Source of the DNA: Methanomassiliicoccales archaeon
GTDB taxonomy: Archaea; Thermoplasmatota; Thermoplasmata; Methanomassiliicoccales; UBA472
Direction of reading: 5' to 3'
Assembly (NCBI GenBank): GCA_013415865.1
Contig: CP058896.1
Location: 124,001-188,000, forward strand
Length of the DNA stretch: 64,000 nucleotides
Part shown: in pieces, positions 27,245-34,638 of the stretch
Layout of the letters: each line of letters begins with the position of its first letter
Position numbering within the stretch: position 1 is the first letter of the stretch
Made by a program: the position numbers and the translations under genes
The notes under the pieces: generated by a model
The model's database searches: none
Told to the model about the DNA's origin: nothing
What the model saw: the letters and a program-made list of their open reading frames with translations, nothing else

Positions 27245-27496
27245 ACATAGACACGTTTAAACCACCGTTTATCGATGCAAGTTCTGGTCATTGTAACGTG
27301 TTATCTCTTCTCATCGTATGGACGAACTATCGGACATATGAATTAAATAATAAGGCCATCATCCAATCTCAGGGCCGGCCATGAGATTGCCCAGCATGTC
27401 TCCTGTAGGACGATCGGTCCATATATCGGTAATAAAACCCATTAACGGTAGAATCACTTGTGAGCTAGGTATACACCGCCCGAGGGGATAATACAG

Positions 27497-28708
27497 ATGA
27501 ATGACAGTTGCATAGCTGCCGTAAAGATCGACCAGGACCTGTGCAGCAGATGCGCGGTCTGTTACTCGCTCTGTCCTTTTGAGGCCATAGAGCGAAGGTC
27601 CGAAGATGGAAGGTTAAGGATAGACATACAAAAATGCCAGGTATGCGGGATATGCTATAGTTCCTGCCCATCTGCCGCGATCGATATGGCATATTATGAT
27701 TACGATGACCTTATCGGAAACGTTCAAGAGCTGAGGGTCCAAGAAAAAGCAGATACCCTTGTTGTCATGTGCAGAGGCAACACAGCGAATAAAGATGAGG
27801 TAAAAGAGATCCTGTCCCAAAATGGTCTCGAAGGATGCGGTCACATCTCCATAAGGGTACCGTGCGCAGGTCGAATTCCTACCGATTTTATATTCAAATC
27901 TTTGAATTTGGGTTTCCAGAGGATAGTTTCTGTTCAATGTCAGGATGGTTTTTGCCGAATGAAAGAAGGGACCGGCATCGAGACCCGACGTCTGATGCTC
28001 AGTAAGGCGGTATTGAAACAGCTAGGTTTTGCAGAAGATTCTCTGATCATGATAAAGCATTCGAGGAAGGCCGTTTGGATCTCCAAAGAATGCGTGGGGT
28101 GCGGTAAGTGCTATTTCATATGTCCCTACGAGGCCATATTGGCAGAACCCTTCTCTTCCCCTAGGGTATTGACGGACAAATGTGTTGGATGCGGGGCCTG
28201 TCAACTGGTCTGTCCACATCATGCCATCCAAGTGAAAGGTTTCGAGTTCGATACCATATTGAATTCGTACCAAAGGCTGGCGTCCAAGATGAAGGCATCA
28301 AATAAAGCACCGGCCATCATGGTCTTCAGCTGCCAATGGTCTGAATATTCTGCCCTTGACGACCCTTTAAAATTGCTCAAGGAACACAATGCCATAGTTC
28401 TGGAGGTACCATGCTTCAAAGGATTGGACCCGGTGCATATGATCAATGCGCTCAGGAGCGGTTTCGATGGGGTCATGGCGGTCATCTGCCCCGCCAAGGA
28501 CTGTAAGCTGCAAAAGGGAAGAGACACCTCCGAAAGACAGTTGGAGGTCCTTCTGAGCATAATCGAAAGGTATGGGCTTAGAGATAGGTTCGAGGTCCAT
28601 GAACTTTCCCCAAGATGCGAAGGAGAGTTCGACCGTAGGTTCAGGGATTTCATTCAGAAGATATCCACACTATCGAGATGCGGTAGGGATGCCCAGGGAG
28701 GTATGTGA
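27497..28708 (+). CDS. Duplicated ferredoxin-MvhD electron-transfer protein
   Basis: The 403-residue protein has four parts: a 2x[4Fe-4S] ferredoxin (about 15-65; CSRCAVCYSLCPFEA and CQVCGICYSSCP), an MvhD-like domain (about 88-185), a second 2x[4Fe-4S] ferredoxin (about 195-245; CVGCGKCYFICPYEA and CVGCGACQLVCPHHA), and a second MvhD-like domain (about 270-390). The MvhD signatures are VPCAGRIPTDFIFKSLNLGF with CQDGFCRMKEG, and VPCFKGLDPVHMINALRSGF with CPAKDCKLQKG. In hydrogenotrophic methanogens MvhD links a hydrogenase to heterodisulfide reductase. Here it opens an operon with flavoproteins and a [NiFe] hydrogenase and overlaps the next gene by 4 bases. No HdrA is adjacent. Confidence 0.9.
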   Translation: MNDSCIAAVKIDQDLCSRCAVCYSLCPFEAIERRSEDGRLRIDIQKCQVCGICYSSCPSAAIDMAYYDYDDLIGNVQELRVQEKADTLVVMCRGNTANKDEVKEILSQNGLEGCGHISIRVPCAGRIPTDFIFKSLNLGFQRIVSVQCQDGFCRMKEGTGIETRRLMLSKAVLKQLGFAEDSLIMIKHSRKAVWISKECVGCGKCYFICPYEAILAEPFSSPRVLTDKCVGCGACQLVCPHHAIQVKGFEFDTILNSYQRLASKMKASNKAPAIMVFSCQWSEYSALDDPLKLLKEHNAIVLEVPCFKGLDPVHMINALRSGFDGVMAVICPAKDCKLQKGRDTSERQLEVLLSIIERYGLRDRFEVHELSPRCEGEFDRRFRDFIQKISTLSRCGRDAQGGM

Positions 28709-29550
28709 TGGCCTATAGGATCGTGAAGAAAAGATGCTTGGCCTACAAAGAGACCTTATTCGAGGTCGAGGCCCCCGAGATAGCGGTTAAGGCCTTGCCC
28801 GGTCAGTTCGTCATCGTCATCCCGAAGGACGGGAGCGAAAGGGTGCCCCTTACAATATGTGACTATGACCGAACAAATGGGACCATATCTTTTGCATTCC
28901 ACAGTGTAGGAAAGACGACAAAGGAGATGGAAACTTTCAAAGAAGGCGACCATCTAGCAAATGTCACAGGCCCTTTGGGCAATCATTCTGAGATCAGAAA
29001 GTTCGGGAAGGTCCTGTGCATCGGTGGCAGCATAATGGTGGCCCCTCTTCTCCTTCAGGTCAAGGCCTTGAAGGAAGCAGGCAACCATGTGACGACCGTG
29101 CTAGGATGCCGCAGCAAGGAGTTCTTGTTCATGGAAGATGTCGCTCATGCATATAGCGACAATGTCCATATAGCTTCGGATGACGGCAGCGTCGGCGAAA
29201 AGGGGATCGGCTTCCTCGAAGGCCTGCTGAAAAAGGAAAGGTTCGACAGATGCGTAGTCATGGGACCTGTCGTGATGATGAAACAAGTGAGCGAAATGAC
29301 CAGACCTTATGGCATCCCCACGATAGTATCGCTTACGCCCATAATGATCGATGGCATGGGCATGTGCGGCGTCTGCAGGGTATCGGTAGGTGGAAAGATG
29401 CTATTTGGCTGCGTGGACGGCCCAGAGTTCGATGGCCATTTGACGAACTTTGACGAACTGATAAAAAGGCAACGTTCAATGCTTCCAGAAGAGAGGATAA
29501 GCTCGGTACTTTGGGAGATCTCGGGAAGGTGCAGGTGTGAAAAGGACTGA
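28705..29550 (+). CDS. FAD/[2Fe-2S] NAD(P)-dependent oxidoreductase subunit (NfnA/SudB-like)
   Basis: The 281-residue protein resembles the small subunits of NfnAB, sulfide dehydrogenase and the gamma subunit of soluble hydrogenases. The FAD domain has ALPGQFVIVIP and RVPLTICDYD; the pyridine-nucleotide domain has LCIGGSIMVAPLLLQVKAL and TTVLGCRSKEFL. A [2Fe-2S] cluster is held by C-terminal Cys in MCGVCRVSVGGKMLFGCVDGPEFDG. It most likely binds NAD(H) or NADP(H) and FAD and passes electrons between them and the Fe-S partners. Its end overlaps the next gene by 14 bases, and it overlaps the double-MvhD gene at its start. Confidence 0.9.
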   Translation: MMAYRIVKKRCLAYKETLFEVEAPEIAVKALPGQFVIVIPKDGSERVPLTICDYDRTNGTISFAFHSVGKTTKEMETFKEGDHLANVTGPLGNHSEIRKFGKVLCIGGSIMVAPLLLQVKALKEAGNHVTTVLGCRSKEFLFMEDVAHAYSDNVHIASDDGSVGEKGIGFLEGLLKKERFDRCVVMGPVVMMKQVSEMTRPYGIPTIVSLTPIMIDGMGMCGVCRVSVGGKMLFGCVDGPEFDGHLTNFDELIKRQRSMLPEERISSVLWEISGRCRCEKD

Positions 29551-30994
29551 CGCCCTAGACAAGAGCCCTGTTCATACAGATGATATGAGGCACGCGGTCG
29601 AAATGCCCAAGCAGCATCCGAAAGAGCGGGTCAGGAACTTCAAGGAAGTAGCCTTGGGATATGATGAGGAGATGGCCAGGAAAGAGGCGGCCCGCTGTCT
29701 GCAATGCAAAGACCCTCCCTGCCGTAAAGGATGCCCTGTGAATGTTCCCATCCCACAGTTCATCAAGTGCATAAGTGAAGGTAGGTATGCAGAAGGGATC
29801 GCCACGATAAAGACGATGAACGCCCTTCCTGCCGTGTGCGGGCGAGTATGTCCTCAGGAAGAACAATGCCAGCTCAGATGCGTGCGTGGAAAGAAAGGCG
29901 AACCGGTCAGCATAGGTCGTCTTGAAAGATTCTTGGCGGATTGGGAAAGAGAGAGGGGCTTTAGAATACCTGACAGGGCCCCCCCTACCGGAAGAAGGGT
30001 TGCCGTGATAGGTGCTGGGCCTGCAGGTCTGACCGCGGCATCTGATCTGGTCAAGCTAGGACATTCTGTGACCCTTTTTGAGGCATTACATGTGGGAGGG
30101 GGCGTTCTCAGCTATGGTATCCCTGAGTTCAGATTGCCCAAGGATATCGTCCAGAAGGAGATAGAGTATATTCAGTCCCTAGGGGTAGAGCTACGCCTTG
30201 GTAATCTAATAGGGAGGATCCATACTATCCGCGAGCTCATGGACCAGGGGTTCGATGCGGTCTTCATCGGGAGCGGAGCAGGTCTGCCCCAATGGACCGG
30301 TTGTCCAGGGGAGAATCTAGGTGGGATATACTCCGCCAATGAGTTTCTAATAAGGGTCAATTTGATGAAAGCATACTCATTTCCAGAGAAGGACACACCG
30401 ATCCGCATAGGAAAGCACGTGGTGGTGATAGGAGGAGGGAACGTCGCCATCGATTGTGCAAGGATATCGATGAGGTTGGGTGCCACCGTCTGCCTCAATT
30501 ATCGGCGGTCAAGGAACGAGCTTCCCGCACGCAAGGAAGAGATCGAGAACGCGGAAGAGGAGGGGCTTATATGCAAGTTCTTGAGCGCGCCGGTCGAATT
30601 CTATGGGGACGATAAAGGCTGGGTAAGGGCCATAAGGTGCACATGCATGGAGCTCACGGAACCAGATGCGAGCGGGAGGCAGAATGTAAGACCTATAGCA
30701 TGTTCAGACTTCGAGATGCCTGCCGACACTGTAATCGTCGCAATAGGGCAAACCCCCAATCCTATCATCCAACGCACGACCGAGGGGTTGATGACCAATC
30801 CGAGGAATGGGACGATAATCGTAGATAGTGAGGGACGTACGAACATCAAAGGCGTCTTCGCTGGAGGCGACGTGACGACAGGGGCCGCGACCGTGATAAG
30901 CGCGATGGGAGCGGGCAGACGCGCCGCAAAGGCGATACATGATTATCTGATGGAGCTCGGCCCGAAGGAGGTGGTCCCACGTCAGACAAGCTGA
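29537..30994 (+). CDS. Glutamate-synthase-small-subunit-type flavoprotein (NfnB/SudA-like)
   Basis: The 485-residue protein has an N-terminal Fe-S domain (CLQCKDPPCRKGCPVNVPIP and CGRVCPQEEQCQLRCVRGKKG), an FAD-binding motif VAVIGAGPAGLTAASDLVKLG, and an NADPH-type motif VVVIGGGNVAIDCARISMRLG. The final FAD contact GVFAGGDVTTGAATVISAMGAGRRAA is typical. This is the GltD-like fold shared by NfnB, SudA and glutamate synthase beta subunits. Paired with the NfnA-like gene, it forms the core of known flavin-based bifurcating transhydrogenases. No glutamate synthase large subunit is nearby, so a GOGAT role is unlikely. Confidence 0.93.
   Translation: MKRTDALDKSPVHTDDMRHAVEMPKQHPKERVRNFKEVALGYDEEMARKEAARCLQCKDPPCRKGCPVNVPIPQFIKCISEGRYAEGIATIKTMNALPAVCGRVCPQEEQCQLRCVRGKKGEPVSIGRLERFLADWERERGFRIPDRAPPTGRRVAVIGAGPAGLTAASDLVKLGHSVTLFEALHVGGGVLSYGIPEFRLPKDIVQKEIEYIQSLGVELRLGNLIGRIHTIRELMDQGFDAVFIGSGAGLPQWTGCPGENLGGIYSANEFLIRVNLMKAYSFPEKDTPIRIGKHVVVIGGGNVAIDCARISMRLGATVCLNYRRSRNELPARKEEIENAEEEGLICKFLSAPVEFYGDDKGWVRAIRCTCMELTEPDASGRQNVRPIACSDFEMPADTVIVAIGQTPNPIIQRTTEGLMTNPRNGTIIVDSEGRTNIKGVFAGGDVTTGAATVISAMGAGRRAAKAIHDYLMELGPKEVVPRQTS
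30967..30981 (+). promoter_or_regulatory. Shine-Dalgarno and ACG start of the hydrogenase small subunit
   Basis: The frame of the hydrogenase small subunit is open from 30943, but it has no ATG, GTG or TTG before the conserved residues begin at 30991. A strong GGAGGTGG lies at 30967-30974, and six bases after its GGAGGT core comes ACG at 30979-30981, followed by codons for SDKLKIAFYW. An ACG start, one base from ATG, fits best. A CTG at 30991 is the next candidate but is spaced too far from the Shine-Dalgarno sequence. Confidence 0.5.
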
Positions 30995-31944
30995 AGATAG
31001 CATTCTATTGGGCGGCGAGCTGCGGTGGTTGTGAGATCGCGGTCCTTGACCTCAACGAAAAGATACTTGACCTTGTCAAGGTCGCCGATATAGTGTTCTG
31101 GCCAGTTGCCATGGACGTCAAATATAAAGACGTTGAGGCGATGCCAGAAGGCCACATCGACGTCACCTTCTTTAACGGTTCCGTGAGGAACAGCGAACAG
31201 GAGCACATGGCGCATCTATTGAGGTCCAGATCTAAGATATTGATAGCGTTCGGTGCATGTGCCCATGAAGGGTCTGTACCGGGGCTTGCAAATCTCAGTG
31301 ACGCCGGGGAGATATTAAAAAAGGTATACGGTGAGGAAAGAGACGCGACCGTACCTGCCCCTATAACAACTGTACCTGAAGGAGAATTGAAGGTCCCCCA
31401 GTTCTATGACACGGTGAGGACCTTGTGGCAGGTGGTGGAGGTCGATTATTATCTCCCCGGGTGTCCCCCGCCCGTCAAGCTCATCGCTGCGGCGATAGAT
31501 GCCATCGTGAAAGGAGAACTTCCTCCTAAAGGCTCTGTGCTTGCACCATTACCATCAGTATGTGATGAATGCCCTAGGACGAGGGAGCACAAAAAGATAA
31601 AGAGCATATATAGGGTGCATGAGAAAGTTCCGGATCCTGAGAGATGCCTGATGGAGCAGGGCATAATATGTATGGGCATGGCCACAAGGAGCGGATGTGG
31701 TGCACAGTGTTTGAAGGTCGACATGCCATGCACGGGTTGTGGAGGGGCCACTCCGAATCAATCTGATGTCGGCACAGGGATGATGACAGCACTGGCCTCT
31801 ATCCTCTGCCTTGATGCGGAGCCGGGAAAATACACCGATGAGGAGTTTGACAGATTAATATCCCAGATCAAGGACCCGGTGGGGATATTTTACATGTACA
31901 GCCTCCCATCGTCCATCCTCAGGCGGAAGGTGATCGGAAAATGA
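30979..31944 (+). CDS. [NiFe] hydrogenase small subunit (group 3-like)
   Basis: Using the ACG start at 30979 the protein has 321 residues; from the first ATG at 31093 it would lack 38 residues including the proximal-cluster Cys, so the upstream start is required. The N-terminus KLKIAFYWAASCGGCEIAVLD holds the first two Cys of the proximal cluster, followed by AFGACAHEGSVPGLANL and YYLPGCPPPVKLI, which supply the others. The C-terminal half has more Cys (CDECPRTREHK; CLMEQGIICMG; CGAQC; PCTGCGGATPNQ) for two further clusters. The type is that of soluble F420-nonreducing or NAD(P)-linked hydrogenases. It overlaps both the flavoprotein gene before it and the large subunit after it. Confidence 0.88.
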   Translation, partial: TSDKLKIAFYWAASCGGCEIAVLDLNEKILDLVKVADIVFWPVAMDVKYKDVEAMPEGHIDVTFFNGSVRNSEQEHMAHLLRSRSKILIAFGACAHEGSVPGLANLSDAGEILKKVYGEERDATVPAPITTVPEGELKVPQFYDTVRTLWQVVEVDYYLPGCPPPVKLIAAAIDAIVKGELPPKGSVLAPLPSVCDECPRTREHKKIKSIYRVHEKVPDPERCLMEQGIICMGMATRSGCGAQCLKVDMPCTGCGGATPNQSDVGTGMMTALASILCLDAEPGKYTDEEFDRLISQIKDPVGIFYMYSLPSSILRRKVIGK

Positions 31945-33398
31945 AGGAGATCATGATCGACCCGATAACCAGGCTTGAGGGGCACGGTAACGTGTCCATC
32001 TTCTTAGATGAAAATGGAGAGGTAAAGAATGCATATCTGAAGATACCAGAGCTGAGGGGCTTCGAAGCCTTCTGTGTAGGTCGGCCCGCCGAATTGATGC
32101 CGATACTCACAACGAGGATATGTGGCGTATGCCCGGTCGCCCATCATTATGCCTCGGTCAAAGCTCTGGATGCGGCATTTGGGGTGGAGCCTCCCCCCGC
32201 TGCGAAAAAGCTGAGGGAGCTTCAGTACATGGGCTACCTGATCTATGACCACACTCTTCATTTCTATTTCCTCGGTGGACCGGACTTCATTGTTGGTCCG
32301 GACGCACCCATAGAAAAAAGGAACATCCTCGGGGTCATAGAGAGGGCCGGCATGGATGTGGCAAAGGAGGTCATCAAGCACCGTGCATATGGCCAGAAGA
32401 TCACCGAGATCATCGGTGGGAAGGCCACGCATCCCGTGAGCGGTCTGCCGGGGGGGATGAGCAAACCATTGAGCGAGGAATCAAGATCGTCGATATTGGA
32501 GATGGCCAGATCGTCATTGGAATTCGCCAAGTTCACATTGGGGATGTTCCATGAGGTCGTCCTAGAGGACCCCCGATATGCTTCGATGATCGGGAGCCAG
32601 ACATACACCATGAGGACCTATTACATGGGGATGGTCGACGATAATGACAACGTCAACTTTTACGATGGCAAGATCAGGGTCGTCGACCCTGATGGGGAAG
32701 AGCTCACAAAGTTCGAGGCTATGGAATATCGTCAGCACATTGAAGAAAGGGTGGAGCCCTGGACCTATTCGAAGTTCCCTTACCTCAGAAAGATCGGATG
32801 GAATGGGTTCAAGGACGGCAAAGACAGTGGCATATACAGGGTGGGGCCGCTAGGTCGCCTGAATGCTGCGAAGGGGATGTCCACCCCCCTTGCTCAGAAG
32901 GAGTACGAACTTCTTTTCAGAACGTTGGGAAAACCTGCACATGGCACCTTGGTGTTCCATTGGGCACGGCTCATCGAATTATTATACGCTGCCGAGAGGG
33001 CTGTGGAGCTGGCAAGTGACCGATCGATCACATCCAAGGACATTAGGAACACACCCGGGACGCCTGGAGAGGGCGTAGGCATCGTCGAAGCTGCAAGAGG
33101 GACGCTGATCCATGATTACCGCTTGGATAAAGACGCTCTCATAAAGGATGTCAACATGATAGTCGCAACGACCAATAACTATCCTGCCATATGTATGAGC
33201 ATCCGGGACGCGGCGAAAGGCCTGATAGCTGATGGGATAGTGAATGATACTGTTCTGAACAAGGTCGAGATGGCCTTCAGGGCGTATGACCCTTGTTTCG
33301 GCTGTGCCACCCATTATGCCATAGGAAAAATGCCTTTGGAGATCAGGATATTTGACAATTTAAATAATCATATAGGGACTCTTACCAGAGGTCTGTGA
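31941..33398 (+). CDS. [NiFe] hydrogenase large subunit (group 3-like)
   Basis: The 485-residue protein binds the NiFe(CN)2CO centre. The N-terminal ligand motif is RICGVCPVAHHYA and the C-terminal one DPCFGCATH; the start IDPITRLEGHG is the usual hydrogenase opening. After the final His there are about 27 residues (YAIGKMPLEIRIFDNLNN and on), a C-terminal peptide that a maturation protease must remove; that protease is the next gene. The L1 and L2 motifs and the size point to group 3 cytosolic hydrogenases, rather than membrane group 1 or energy-converting group 4. It overlaps the small-subunit gene by 4 bases. Confidence 0.95.
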   Translation: MKEIMIDPITRLEGHGNVSIFLDENGEVKNAYLKIPELRGFEAFCVGRPAELMPILTTRICGVCPVAHHYASVKALDAAFGVEPPPAAKKLRELQYMGYLIYDHTLHFYFLGGPDFIVGPDAPIEKRNILGVIERAGMDVAKEVIKHRAYGQKITEIIGGKATHPVSGLPGGMSKPLSEESRSSILEMARSSLEFAKFTLGMFHEVVLEDPRYASMIGSQTYTMRTYYMGMVDDNDNVNFYDGKIRVVDPDGEELTKFEAMEYRQHIEERVEPWTYSKFPYLRKIGWNGFKDGKDSGIYRVGPLGRLNAAKGMSTPLAQKEYELLFRTLGKPAHGTLVFHWARLIELLYAAERAVELASDRSITSKDIRNTPGTPGEGVGIVEAARGTLIHDYRLDKDALIKDVNMIVATTNNYPAICMSIRDAAKGLIADGIVNDTVLNKVEMAFRAYDPCFGCATHYAIGKMPLEIRIFDNLNNHIGTLTRGL

Positions 33399-33441
33399 TC
33401 CTGAGGTGTAGGACCACGCCGAGATATGGAGATGTATCGCA

Positions 33442-33969
33442 TTGATAGATTGTTTCCAAAAACTGACGTTCGATCTTCAAGTGTGGCTAGATGGCGCGGG
33501 TTGCATCGTGATCGCTGGAATAGGGAACCCGATACGGTCCGACGATCATGTAGGCGTCAGAACGGTCGGGCTCATGAAAGGAAGGGTAGAGGGAAGAGTG
33601 CATCTCATCGAGTGCGAGACCGTCCCGGAGAGCTTTATTGACGAGATCGTTGCCATACGACCTACACACGTGCTTCTGATAGATGCCGCATTGATAGGTC
33701 TGGGACCGGGAGAGGTCAGGTTGAGCTCTGTTGAGGAGGTCTCATTAGACCCTCCGATATCAACGCACACGCTCCCTGTGAAGGTATTCAGCGAGTATGT
33801 CAGGATCATGACAGGTGCCAAGGTCGGATTCATACTGGTCCAACCCAAGGATGTGAACTTTGGAGAAAAAATGACAGGAGAGGTCGAGAGGTCTGCACAA
33901 AAAATAGCGGATATCTTGATAAAGACCGTTCAACGGCCTTCGAGCTGCCCGTCGATATCAGAACCTTGA
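33442..33969 (+). CDS. Hydrogenase maturation endopeptidase
   Basis: The 175-residue protein has the HyaD/HycI-type protease motif GIGNPIRSDDHVGVRTV, with the metal-binding Asp, and the later RPTHVLLIDAALIGLGPGEVRL and STHTLPVKVF (His ligand). It would trim the C-terminal peptide of the adjacent large subunit after nickel insertion. I use the TTG at 33442, since GGAG at 33428-33431 is a fitting ribosome binding site and the reading frame has no ATG before the conserved region. Thirty-plus extra residues precede the conserved GIGN motif. Confidence 0.88.
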   Translation: MIDCFQKLTFDLQVWLDGAGCIVIAGIGNPIRSDDHVGVRTVGLMKGRVEGRVHLIECETVPESFIDEIVAIRPTHVLLIDAALIGLGPGEVRLSSVEEVSLDPPISTHTLPVKVFSEYVRIMTGAKVGFILVQPKDVNFGEKMTGEVERSAQKIADILIKTVQRPSSCPSISEP

Positions 33970-33984
33970 AAGAATTATAGATGG

Positions 33985-34068
33985 TGCAGGGGGTGCGATT
34001 TGAACGCACGGACCACTAAGGACTAGACCCTCAATCTAGCGCCGTTGGCCATGCTTGGCTACCCCTGC
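33985..34068 (-). tRNA. tRNA-Leu (anticodon GAG)
   Basis: The minus strand folds as a class II tRNA: acceptor GCAGGGG/CCCCTGC, D arm with AGCCAAGCATGGCC, anticodon stem CTAGA/TCTAG around TTGAGGG, a long variable arm, and T stem GTGCG/CGCAC around TTCAAAT. The anticodon GAG reads CUC and CUU leucine codons. The discriminator is A, and the three following bases (33982-33984) encode CCA, unlike the tRNA-Arg of this window. Confidence 0.95.
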
Positions 34069-34160
34069 AGGTAAACCTCCGAATGTAGGGGTCGGTTATT
34101 AACCTTTGCCTGAACTGAACAGCGATGCGCTCGCAATGACCGGTCGGTCTCATTCGATAG

Positions 34161-34168
34161 ATTTAATA
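34161..34168 (+). promoter_or_regulatory. TATA box of the RNase P RNA gene
   Basis: The sequence atttaata lies about 27 bases before the first base of the RNase P RNA helix P1 at 34192, the expected archaeal TATA spacing. Confidence 0.5.
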
Positions 34169-34191
34169 TCGCCGACTCTCTCATGCTGAAT

Positions 34192-34490
34192 GCCAGGAGA
34201 GGAAGGGCGGCCGACGGTAGGGCGAAGGCCCAGCTGAGGAAGTTCCCCCCTCCACGAGAGCGGTGGGCCGCGCGAGCGGCCTGGTGAGAACCAGGGCAAG
34301 GACGCAGAAACGACACAGCCCGTGCAAAAGGATGATCCGTAAGTCGGTGACGTTCCTCGGGATCTGGTGAAACGGTGACTCCCCACCGGAGCAAGCCCAA
34401 ACAGCTGGGATGACGATCTCAGGACCGGCGGGTAGGGCGCTTAGTTGAATGCCGCCTGAAACAGAAGGGGGACTACTATCCTCACCTGGC
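34192..34490 (+). ncRNA. rnpB: RNase P RNA
   Basis: This roughly 299-nt RNA has the universal RNase P core. CR-I GAGGAAGTTCCC (from about 34234) and CR-V ACAGAAGGGGGACTA (34461-34475) form helix P4. Between them lie GGTGAAACGGTG, CGGAGCAAGCCCAAA and GGGTAGGGCGCTTAG in the standard order. The ends pair as P1: CCAGG and GAGGA at the 5' side with TCCTC and CCTGG at the 3' side. It processes pre-tRNA 5' ends. It lies divergent from tRNA-Leu with its own TATA box. The presence of both P1 and the core makes the call firm; the exact ends are set by P1 pairing. Confidence 0.92.
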
Positions 34491-34638
34491 CACTTTCACT
34501 ACAGAATTAGGGGGATGATGCTAGTTAGCATGTACCGTGACATTGTGGGTCATTATTATTAATATCAAGGTAGTTACCCCTCCGTACGACCGGTCCAGAT
34601 ATTCAGGCGGCCGAAGAACAGAGAATCCATGAAGTGAG

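Noticed and set aside
29537-30994. GltD-like gene as glutamate synthase
   Set aside because: There is no large glutamate synthase subunit nearby and the gene is embedded by overlaps in a hydrogenase operon with an NfnA-like partner.
31093-31944. First ATG at 31093 as the start of the hydrogenase small subunit
   Set aside because: It would remove the conserved WAASCGGCE cluster ligands, which are in frame and open upstream with a strong ribosome binding site.
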